Of a stretch of DNA of 5,744 nucleotides, positions 1-5,276 are shown piece by piece. Location: positions 1-5,744 of the forward strand of contig JAGZDD010000215.1 in NCBI GenBank assembly GCA_018369015.1, given 5' to 3'. The notes beneath the pieces are model-generated. The model was not told where the DNA came from. It searched no databases and saw only the letters and a program-made list of their open reading frames with translations. A program made the translations under genes and the position numbers. Within the stretch, counting starts at the first letter, position 1. Each line of letters starts with the position of its first letter. This stretch comes from Clostridiales bacterium (GTDB lineage: Bacteria > Bacillota > Clostridia > Lachnospirales > Lachnospiraceae).

Positions 1-10
1 TGACGAGGGT

Positions 11-469
11 ATGATAAATGACGAAGAACTATTACAGCGTCTTTATGATGTGGGGCTGATAGATAAAGATTTTCTGAAGAACGAGATTGCCAGGGAGCAG
101 CGATGGGATGAGCTTGTGTTTGGAAATGGCGAAGGCGATGAACTTTTAGCCGGCAATGGCGAAGTGGATGTACAGCACGCAGACGGCGAGCTTTCCTTTG
201 GAAGCAGCTCGACCGAAGACGCTGAGCGAGAGCAGGAGGAGGCCCAAAAGGAGGCCAGGGAACGGGAGGAGAAAATGGAGGAACTCCAAAAGGAGTACGC
301 GGATGCGCAGCACGATCTGGAAAAAGCCAGCAAAGAGCTTGAGGATCTGATCAGCGACCAGGAAAAGGGATGGATTGGCCTGGAACCGGCCATTGGCTGG
401 CGGGAAGCCAGGATTAAAGACGCGCAGCAGCGTATGAGTGAAATTGAGCGGGAAATTGCCCGGCTGTAA
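11..469 (+). CDS. Acidic coiled-coil protein of unknown function
   Basis: I do not recognise this 152-residue protein. Residues 1-35 look helical (LLQRLYDVGLIDKDFL). Residues 38-54 hold an imperfect internal repeat, GNGEGDELL followed by GNGEVDV. Residues 68-117 are a Glu/Lys/Gln-rich run with heptad character, almost certainly a coiled coil. A short Trp/Gly segment (WIGLEPAIGW, 121-130) precedes a second charged helix (131-152). There is no signal peptide or membrane segment, so a cytosolic scaffold or partner protein is likely. ATG 11 is preceded by GAGGG at 5-9, a usable but closely spaced ribosome site. No in-frame stop is visible in the few bases upstream, so an earlier start outside the window cannot be excluded. 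A link to the downstream Hsp70 genes is suggested only by shared strand and proximity, and the gap after it contains a promoter. Confidence 0.75.
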   Translation: MINDEELLQRLYDVGLIDKDFLKNEIAREQRWDELVFGNGEGDELLAGNGEVDVQHADGELSFGSSSTEDAEREQEEAQKEAREREEKMEELQKEYADAQHDLEKASKELEDLISDQEKGWIGLEPAIGWREARIKDAQQRMSEIEREIARL

Positions 470-525
470 ATAGAGATTTTCCTGCACAAGGCTGATTCTC
501 AAAGCCTGTTCACAAGTAGTTTATT

Positions 526-546
526 TTGTCAACACCAAATTGTCAA
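526..546. repeat. Direct repeat TTGTCAA x2 upstream of the regulator promoter
   Basis: TTGTCAA occurs at 526-532 and again at 540-546, a 14-bp period, in the AT-rich gap between the coiled-coil gene and the LytTR gene. It could be a protein-binding site, but chance is also possible in AT-rich DNA. Confidence 0.25.
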
Positions 547-551
547 AATAA

Positions 552-570
552 TTCCTAAATTTATTAGGAA
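552..570. repeat. Short AT-rich inverted repeat upstream of the regulator promoter
   Basis: TTCCTAA (552-558) and its exact reverse complement TTAGGAA (564-570) are separated by 5 nt. On the + strand no T-run follows, so it is a poor terminator for the upstream gene. It abuts the -35 region of the promoter at 569-597 and may be an operator. Confidence 0.3.
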
Positions 571-597
571 CTGTCTGAACTATAAAAGTGGTACAAT
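569..597 (+). promoter_or_regulatory. Extended -10 promoter for the LytTR gene
   Basis: TACAAT at 592-597 is a good -10 hexamer, and TG at 589-590 supplies the extended -10 element (TGNTACAAT). The -35 position at a 17-bp spacing (569-574, AACTGT) is poor, which fits an extended -10 or activator-dependent promoter. The expected start point is near 604, giving a leader of about 60 nt before the GTG start of the regulator. Confidence 0.5.
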
Positions 598-615
598 AAT
601 CATAACGGTTCAGAC
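573..615. promoter_or_regulatory. Inverted repeat GTCTGAAC/GTTCAGAC bracketing the promoter
   Basis: GTCTGAAC (573-580) and its exact reverse complement GTTCAGAC (608-615) lie about 35 bp apart centre to centre, with the -10 hexamer at the middle and the predicted start between the arms. Read outward, each arm carries a 9-mer (ACGGTTCAG on +, 605-613; ATAGTTCAG on -, 583-575). Each matches 8 of 9 positions of the general LytTR half-site pattern as I recall it. A third, weaker GGTT-containing match lies at 639-647. Autoregulation by the LytTR protein encoded just downstream is inferred. Confidence 0.4.
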
Positions 616-664
616 GAGCCTGATAAGCATAAATATAAACGGTTTTGAGAATAGGGGGAGCTTT

Positions 665-1393
665 GTGATACGGGTATTCATTTATCATAGTGATAGAGAT
701 TTATTAAAGGAGATACAGCGAATTGTCATCGGATATTTTCGCAGCCATCAATATGCCTTCCGCGTTATGGCTTGCTCAAAATATAAGGACGCGGCGGAAT
801 ACTTAATGAAATCCTGTGAGGACGAGGATATTTTTATGCTTGATTTTTCAATGCACGACAGCGCCCTTAAGATGGCAGCGTATATTCGTGAGCATAATTT
901 GCGGGCGTCATGGATTTATATGGGCGGTGAGCCGACGGGCGTTTTTAAGGTACTGTTTGCCCGCCCGTCCGGCTATATACAAAAACCGCAGGACCAGGAC
1001 AATGTCTGGGGCGTGCTCCATATTCTTGTGCAGCAGCACCAGAAAATGGAAAAGAAGCTTTATTTTTCATTTAAGTATGAAGGAGAGCTTATGCGGATTC
1101 CCTATGAGGAGATCAGCCATTTTGAAAGCAGTGCCAAGAAAGTTACGCTTTATCAGGGCAGGAGCAATAAAAGCTACTACTTTACAGCAAAACTGGATGA
1201 TATTGGGGCAGTTCTTCCGGACTTCTTTTTGCGGTGCCACCAAAGCTATATTGTCAATATGCATATGATCCGGTCTTTAGATACGAAAAATCATGTGTTT
1301 GTACTGTATTCCAATGAAGAGGTACTTATTAGCCGCAGAATGTATGCTAAGGCAAAGGAGCTGTATGAGAGGTTTGGCGATATAAAGTCTTAA
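665..1393 (+). CDS. LytTR-family response regulator with a degenerate receiver domain
   Basis: This 242-residue protein has the architecture of AgrA/LytR-type transcription regulators. Residues 1-125 are a CheY-like receiver. The candidate phosphoacceptor is D60 (FMLD at 57-60) and the conserved Lys-Pro is K107-P108 (YIQKP). The usual acidic pair after strand 1 reads H8-S9, the loop after D60 lacks the MPGMDG signature, and the Thr/Ser at the end of strand 4 is replaced by Met/Gly (WIYMGG). Ordinary phosphorylation is therefore doubtful. Residues 132-237 are a LytTR DNA-binding domain, with IPYEEISHFES at its start and FLRCHQSYIVNMHMI as its hallmark. No histidine kinase is encoded in the window. 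The start is GTG 665, preceded by AGGGGGAG at 653-660. The protein probably regulates its own promoter and the Hsp70-propeller gene 125 bp downstream. Family assignment is secure; the targets are inferred. Confidence 0.92.
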   Translation: MIRVFIYHSDRDLLKEIQRIVIGYFRSHQYAFRVMACSKYKDAAEYLMKSCEDEDIFMLDFSMHDSALKMAAYIREHNLRASWIYMGGEPTGVFKVLFARPSGYIQKPQDQDNVWGVLHILVQQHQKMEKKLYFSFKYEGELMRIPYEEISHFESSAKKVTLYQGRSNKSYYFTAKLDDIGAVLPDFFLRCHQSYIVNMHMIRSLDTKNHVFVLYSNEEVLISRRMYAKAKELYERFGDIKS

Positions 1394-1419
1394 GCCTGCT
1401 TTAGGCGCATACCGGAAAA

Positions 1420-1491
1420 GATAGGCACCGGAATACGATACTTGATAGGCACCAGAACACGATACTCGATAAGCGCCGGAATACGATACTC
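1420..1491. repeat. Three tandem 24-bp repeats upstream of the Hsp70-like gene
   Basis: Three head-to-tail 24-bp units occupy 1420-1443, 1444-1467 and 1468-1491. Each starts GATA(G/A)GC and ends ACGATACT(T/C), and they differ at only a few positions. A decayed partial copy (TTAGGCGCATACCGGAA) may precede them at 1401-1417. The array lies between the regulator stop and the ribosome site of the Hsp70-like gene. It could be a multi-site operator or a leader element. The period is a multiple of three, so the + frame joined to the downstream gene reads as octapeptides resembling DRHRNTIL. There is no start codon there, so translation is not supported. Confidence 0.85.
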
Positions 1492-1518
1492 TATGCAGGA
1501 AAAGGAAAGGGGAAAAGT

Positions 1519-4041
1519 ATGATTGCGGGAATTGATATAGGAACAAGTTATTCAAGTCTGTGTATATTGGGAACGGATAAAAAGGCGGTGCCTGTGGATA
1601 TAAGTACAGGAACAGGTATGTACGGAAGTAAATATTCGCTTCCATCAGCGGTATTTGTGGAGGAAAACGGAAGAATTTTGGTAGGGCAGGCGGCTATGAA
1701 CAGCCGGAAGCGGGCGCCGCAAAATTTTTGTATGGAATTTAAACGAAATTTCGGGCAGGAAATCCCGGTGATTCTTGGGAACCGGCATTTTTTACCAAGA
1801 GAGCTGTACACGGAGGTATTCCGTCATATGGCTGAGTGTGTCGTAAAAAATTACGGTGAAAAAATAGATAAGGCGTTCATTACATATCCGGCATCTTTTA
1901 GTAAAACTAAAAAAGAACAGATCATTGCGGCAGCCAGAGCGGCAGGGTTGTTTGACGTCGTTCTTATGGAGGAGCCTGTCGCGGCAGCAATGTGTTACCG
2001 TGGGGAGGGCTATATAAAGGAAGGCCAGACCGTTCTCATTTATGACTTTGGCGGCGGTACTTTTGATGTGTCCATTCTTAAGTATGAGAATCATCAATTT
2101 ACCATTCTTGGGGAAGCGGACGGGATTGAGCACTGCGGCGGAATTGACTTAGACCGGCTGATTTATGAAGATATGTTTCACCATATTGACCCGGAGCTTT
2201 TAGCCCAGGCCAGCGCAAATCCGATGAACCGGCTGCGTTTAGAGGAGCAGATTGCGGAGCTTGCGGTGAAGGCAAAGCACCATTTAAGCTCAGCCGAAAG
2301 CTTTGCGGAGGATATGCAGATTGGCTTCGACCTTGTACCCTACGGCCTGACAAGAGAACGGTTTGACAGCCTGGCGGCCCCGCTCATTTCACAGACGATT
2401 TTGGTATGCCGCAGAGCCATGGAAAATGCACAGGTGAAACCTGAAGATTTATCAGCCCTTTTGCTTGTGGGAGGAACAAGCCGGGTTCCTCTTGTGCGGA
2501 ATATGATAGAACCGCTGACGCAAAATGGAAAAGTTCCCGTATTAAGCGCCGTGGATTTGGAGCTGGCGGTGGCAAAGGGGGCTTTGGAAATGGAAAAGGC
2601 TGTCATACAGGCGGCGTCTCCCAATATCGAAGGACAGGAACATGTAAATGTACAAAACCGTACAGAATTGCAGCAGGAAGAAGCTCACAATCGGCTACAG
2701 CTTTTTGTGTGTAATGATGAAGCCGCAGGGCTGACGGCCGACGGTCGTGTTGTTGTCGATCATATCAGGGATAACGAAACAGCAGACAGGGTAAAAGGTT
2801 GGGAGGATGTGGTGTCGCTCCGGTGCGGTATTGATAATGCTCATATTAAGCTGATCGTCGGTTTAAAAAAAGACGGCCGCGTCGTTGTCGCCGGACCGAA
2901 CCGCCGCTGTGTTGTTCCAGCAAACTGTTGGGAGAATGTTTCGGCGGTTTATTGTGATGTGACGAATGTCTTCGGCCTGTCAAAGGACGGACGGGTTGCG
3001 GCCGTGGGCGATAATGAAAACGGCCAGTGCAATGTGGCGGGCTGGCAGAACGTGGCGGATATTAAGCTTGGCAGCGGCCATACGGTTGGCCTGTCAAAGG
3101 ACGGACGGGTTGTGGCTGTGGGCAATAATGACAGAGGCCAGTGTGATGTGGGGCATTGGCGGAATGTGAAAGCAATTTTGTGCGGCGGCTGGCATACGGT
3201 GGGCCTGCTGGATGACGGCAGGGTTGTAGCCACGGGTGATAATATCTATGGTCGGTGTGATGTGGAACACTGGCGGGATGTCGTTTCTGTTATAGCAGGC
3301 TGGAGATATACTGCGGGGCTTTGTAAGGATGGCCGTGCTGTGATCGCTTGTAATAAGATGCCAGGGCGGCAAAACATAGAAGGCCTGAACAATGTAGTTC
3401 GGCTGGCAGGAGATAAGAGAAAGCCATATATCGCAGCCTTTTTAAAGGACGGCCGCGTGGCTGTGGCCGGAGTTGATGAAGCTGTGGCGCAGGAAGTTTC
3501 CGGCTGGCAGGATGTTAAGGACGTTATTTTTAAGGACGGTTATGTCTTCGGTCTGTTAAAAAGTGGCCGTGTTGTTGCAGCAGGCGAGGATGAGGATTTC
3601 AAGAATTATGGTTATTGCGCGGTCAGGGCATGGGAGGGCATCGTCCGCATATTTAGCGAATATGGAGTGATTGCCGGTGTCAGGAAAGACGGCACAGTGA
3701 TCAGAAACTCTTATAAATCTATCGAACGGATTGTAAAAAGCCATATTTGGAAAGCAAATGAAACAGAACTAGTTTATGTTCCTGACTCCCCCAAAGTCCT
3801 CCCCTGGAAGCTTTTTAGCCCCTTCCTTCCACTTTTTAGCTGCTGTTTTCGGGCAGTTCCTCAGGCAGTAGCCGTTTTTGCCAAACAACCGCCCGAATTT
3901 GCCGATTTTAAGACAGAAATACATTGGCATGATACAATAAAACCATCAAAAAACAAAAGACATATCAACAAAACTTACCGTACCGCAGGCAGCGGCAGGA
4001 GCCGCAGAAACGGTAGAAATTCAAAAGAAAGGGGAAAGTAA
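1519..4041 (+). CDS. Hsp70/DnaK-type ATPase fused to RCC1-like beta-propeller repeats
   Basis: This 840-residue fusion has an Hsp70 nucleotide-binding domain at 1-365. Phosphate-1 is GIDIGTS (4-10), the catalytic Lys is K75 in FKRNFG, and E152 lies in MEEPVAAAM. Phosphate-2 is YDFGGGTFDVS (175-185, with D176 and T181), GGIDLD is at 207-212, and the adenosine motif is LLLVGGTSRVP (314-324). All key ATPase residues appear intact. The K75-to-E152 stretch is about 24 residues shorter than in DnaK, and the DnaK linker and peptide-binding domain are absent. After a polar linker (366-395), eight RCC1-like repeats of about 38-42 residues start near 404, 448, 486, 524, 562, 600, 641 and 678. They share GLxKDGRVVAxG, GQCDV and WxNV cores, and a partial ninth runs 719-744. 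Blade size resembles BLIP-II-type propellers. Residues 753-840 look non-native. The ATG has GAAAGGGG at 1505-1512. A cytosolic ATP-regulated binding or assembly factor is inferred; the partner is unknown. Confidence 0.93.
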   Translation: MIAGIDIGTSYSSLCILGTDKKAVPVDISTGTGMYGSKYSLPSAVFVEENGRILVGQAAMNSRKRAPQNFCMEFKRNFGQEIPVILGNRHFLPRELYTEVFRHMAECVVKNYGEKIDKAFITYPASFSKTKKEQIIAAARAAGLFDVVLMEEPVAAAMCYRGEGYIKEGQTVLIYDFGGGTFDVSILKYENHQFTILGEADGIEHCGGIDLDRLIYEDMFHHIDPELLAQASANPMNRLRLEEQIAELAVKAKHHLSSAESFAEDMQIGFDLVPYGLTRERFDSLAAPLISQTILVCRRAMENAQVKPEDLSALLLVGGTSRVPLVRNMIEPLTQNGKVPVLSAVDLELAVAKGALEMEKAVIQAASPNIEGQEHVNVQNRTELQQEEAHNRLQLFVCNDEAAGLTADGRVVVDHIRDNETADRVKGWEDVVSLRCGIDNAHIKLIVGLKKDGRVVVAGPNRRCVVPANCWENVSAVYCDVTNVFGLSKDGRVAAVGDNENGQCNVAGWQNVADIKLGSGHTVGLSKDGRVVAVGNNDRGQCDVGHWRNVKAILCGGWHTVGLLDDGRVVATGDNIYGRCDVEHWRDVVSVIAGWRYTAGLCKDGRAVIACNKMPGRQNIEGLNNVVRLAGDKRKPYIAAFLKDGRVAVAGVDEAVAQEVSGWQDVKDVIFKDGYVFGLLKSGRVVAAGEDEDFKNYGYCAVRAWEGIVRIFSEYGVIAGVRKDGTVIRNSYKSIERIVKSHIWKANETELVYVPDSPKVLPWKLFSPFLPLFSCCFRAVPQAVAVFAKQPPEFADFKTEIHWHDTIKPSKNKRHINKTYRTAGSGRSRRNGRNSKERGK
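2974..3112 (+). repeat. Near-identical DNA of adjacent propeller blades, 114-bp period
   Basis: A 25-nt stretch beginning GGCCTGTCAAAGG is identical at 2974-2998 and 3088-3112, exactly 114 bp (38 codons) apart. It marks the start of propeller repeats 3 and 4. Further similarity continues across both blades and, more weakly, into the next one starting near 3202. Other blades are much more diverged at the DNA level, so these two copies are the youngest duplication or have been homogenised. Confidence 0.85.
3769..3924 (-). other. Antisense 51-codon ORF in the atypical 3' tail of the Hsp70-like gene
   Basis: On the minus strand an ATG at 3924-3922 opens 51 codons ending at TAG (3771-3769). The predicted peptide is basic, starting MYFCLKIGKFGRLFGKNGY and containing KTAAKKWKEGAKK. 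The + strand here is markedly pyrimidine-rich, the reverse of the surrounding genes, so the minus strand has the purine-rich character typical of coding DNA. No convincing ribosome site precedes the ATG. It is more likely a fragment of an inverted inserted or intergenic repeat than a working gene, but a small peptide gene cannot be excluded. It overlaps residues 751-802 of the Hsp70-like reading frame. Confidence 0.3.
3811..3840. repeat. 9-bp direct repeat CTTTTTAGC spaced by 12 bp
   Basis: CTTTTTAGC occurs at 3811-3819 and again at 3832-3840, separated by exactly 12 bp. The 9-12-9 geometry equals that of AgrA/ComE-type LytTR sites, but the sequence itself does not match the usual LytTR half-site. 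Low confidence as a binding site. Confidence 0.25.
3910..3938 (+). promoter_or_regulatory. Possible internal promoter ahead of the C39-like gene
   Basis: AAGACA (3910-3915) and TACAAT (3933-3938) are separated by 17 bp and match 4/6 and 5/6 of the sigma-A consensus. They lie inside the atypical 3' tail of the Hsp70-like frame. A start near 3945 would give a leader of about 98 nt for the C39-like gene, allowing expression separate from the Hsp70-like gene. Confidence 0.35.
3976..4015 (+). promoter_or_regulatory. Nested inverted repeat in the leader of the C39-like gene
   Basis: An outer pair TACCGT (3976-3981) / ACGGTA (4010-4015) encloses an inner GC-rich hairpin GCGGC (3992-3996) / GCCGC (4001-4005) with a 4-nt loop. 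It ends about 12 nt before the purine-rich ribosome site at 4027-4034. No T-run follows, so it is not a terminator. It could be an operator or an RNA structure affecting translation of the C39-like gene. Confidence 0.3.
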
Positions 4042-4042
4042 T

Positions 4043-5173
4043 ATGTTTGAAGATTTTTTAGATTTATTCGGATTTGGCGGAGATGATGGCGACGACGGCT
4101 TCCAGGATATGGACAATAACGGGATGTATCAGCCGCAGAACACGCAGCCCAATGATATTGAGATGTACCAGCCTCAGAATACGGCGGAGCCTATGGAAAT
4201 GTATCAGCCCCAAAGCGCGGGAACGCCGGTAGATATGGACGGCGACGGGCTGGCGGACGGGCTGGCCTTCCAGACACAGCAGGATTTGGACGGCGACGGA
4301 ATTGCGGAAACCTTCATTGTAGAAAGCCAGGTAGATTTGGACGGCGACGGGATTGTTGATACGGTTTCCACAGAAGTATATTCCGATTCCAATTTAGACG
4401 GAATTACGGATTATTATTCCGCAACGACAGTGTCCGACTTTGACGGCGACGGCGAAGCGGACTATATGATTACAATGGAAGACGTTAACGGCGACGGCGT
4501 GTTTGAAGCCTCCGGGGAATATATGGATACCAACGGTGACGGCGTCATGGAGCCGATTGACCAGTTTTCACCCATTTATCCGGATAACAGCGGAAATGCG
4601 CCGGCTTATGAAACCTTTGATCCTTCACAAACAGACCCCTCCAGTATTATTGGCGATCCGGCAGGTAATATGGAAAACTGGCACTGGCAGGAAACCGGAA
4701 CAAGCTGTGCGGTAGCTTCCCAGGAATTTGTCCTTGAACAGCTTACCGGACAGGAGTTTGACGAAGGTGCGCTTCGGGAGCTGGCCGAGGAAAACGGCTG
4801 GTATGACATTCAGGGCGGAACGCCGATGGATGATGTGGGAAACATTCTTGAGTACATGGGGCTTCATGTGGAGCAAAGCGTTGACAATACCATGGAGGAT
4901 ATTGCCCATTGCCTTGAAAGCGGCGGCCAGGTTATCGTAGGCGTGGACAGCAGTGAGCTTTGGAATGGAACAAATGACGAAATGTTTGGTCCGGGTATGG
5001 ATGCTGACCACGCAGTACAGGTCACGGGGATTGACATGAGTAACCCGGATCAGCCTATGGTCATTCTTAATGACCCAGGCGCAGCCAACGGCGGCGGGGC
5101 TATGGTTCCTGTCGATGCATTTGTCGATGCATGGGAAGACAGCGGGTGCTTTATGGTTGAAGCTTATGCATGA
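4043..5173 (+). CDS. Ca-binding-loop protein with C-terminal C39-like cysteine peptidase domain
   Basis: This 376-residue protein begins MFEDFLDLFGFGG, an acidic amphipathic start with no signal peptide. Three MYQPQ repeats sit at 28, 41 and 53. Seven EF-hand/thrombospondin-type-3-like loops of the form DxDxDGxxD/E start at D64, D81, D98, D115, D132, D147 and D162. Spacing is 17,17,17,17,15,15, and the D115 loop is degenerate. Residues 205-376 resemble a C39-like peptidase. Q216 is the likely oxyanion Gln, C222 (TSCAVAS) the nucleophile and H323 (DHAVQVTG) the general base, with N343/D344 (ILNDPG) as the third residue. Catalysis is plausible but the substrate is unknown. It starts 1 nt after the Hsp70-like stop, with GAAAGGGG at 4027-4034, so the two are probably translated from one mRNA. 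Calcium loops in a leaderless protein are odd: either intracellular Ca sensing or export without a classical signal. No transporter is encoded in the window. Confidence 0.88.
   Translation: MFEDFLDLFGFGGDDGDDGFQDMDNNGMYQPQNTQPNDIEMYQPQNTAEPMEMYQPQSAGTPVDMDGDGLADGLAFQTQQDLDGDGIAETFIVESQVDLDGDGIVDTVSTEVYSDSNLDGITDYYSATTVSDFDGDGEADYMITMEDVNGDGVFEASGEYMDTNGDGVMEPIDQFSPIYPDNSGNAPAYETFDPSQTDPSSIIGDPAGNMENWHWQETGTSCAVASQEFVLEQLTGQEFDEGALRELAEENGWYDIQGGTPMDDVGNILEYMGLHVEQSVDNTMEDIAHCLESGGQVIVGVDSSELWNGTNDEMFGPGMDADHAVQVTGIDMSNPDQPMVILNDPGAANGGGAMVPVDAFVDAWEDSGCFMVEAYA
4238..4544 (+). repeat. Tandem 51-bp then 45-bp coding repeats of the calcium-loop region
   Basis: GACGGCGACGG recurs at 4238, 4289, 4340 and 4442, with a diverged copy at the 51-bp position 4391. 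AACGGCGACGG and AACGGTGACGG then follow near 4487 and 4532. The first five units keep a 51-bp period and the last two a 45-bp period. The DNA identity reflects both codon constraint on the DxDxDG loops and probable tandem duplication. Confidence 0.75.
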
Positions 5174-5262
5174 GTTTAACCTTATTGGGCCTGTGAGCAG
5201 TCAACGAAACGGATTGCGAATGTCTGCTCCGGTCCGGAATATGACAGAGATATTATGATTGT

Positions 5263-5270
5263 GCGGAGGA
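5263..5270 (+). promoter_or_regulatory. Strong Shine-Dalgarno site that fixes the start of the last gene
   Basis: GCGGAGGA lies 6 nt before ATG 5277, the best ribosome site in the window, and supports this start over later in-frame ATGs. The 103-bp gap between the C39-like stop and this start contains no clear terminator and no convincing promoter, only a short TCCGG-T-CCGGA palindrome at 5228-5238. Cotranscription with the C39-like gene is likely. Confidence 0.7.
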
Positions 5271-5276
5271 AAAAAT

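Noticed and set aside
43..502. Two long minus-strand frames opposite the coiled-coil gene
   Set aside because: They are Ser/Cys- and Leu/Phe-rich antisense shadows of a Glu/Lys-rich coding frame, with no ribosome site or recognisable domain.
552..570. AT-rich inverted repeat as a Rho-independent terminator of the coiled-coil gene
   Set aside because: The stem is AT-rich and is followed by CTGTCTG rather than a T-run on the + strand.
1394..1406. Small hairpin GCCT/AGGC just after the LytTR stop as a terminator
   Set aside because: Only a 4-bp stem with no following T-run.
1493..1522. Nine-codon ORF (MQEKERGKV) whose TGA overlaps the Hsp70-like ATG
   Set aside because: The ATGA overlap is attractive as translational coupling, but no ribosome site precedes it and its codons are just the purine-rich ribosome site of the next gene.
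1277..1645. Minus-strand 122-codon frame containing SYSGAYRV-like octapeptides
   Set aside because: The peptide repeat is simply the antisense of the 24-bp DNA repeats. The frame overlaps both real genes and has no supporting start signal.
3941..4042. In-frame open stretch upstream of the C39-like start, reading TVPQAAAGAAETVEIQKKGE
   Set aside because: It looks protein-like but has no ATG, GTG or TTG between the TAA at 3938-3940 and ATG 4043, so it cannot extend the gene by a normal start.
4625..5011. Minus-strand 128-codon frame opposite the C39-like domain
   Set aside because: Antisense shadow. The + frame has the Cys/His/Asn motif set and a ribosome site.
5070..5258. Plus-strand 62-codon frame overlapping the end of the C39-like gene
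   Set aside because: Out-of-frame shadow with no ribosome site and low-quality composition.
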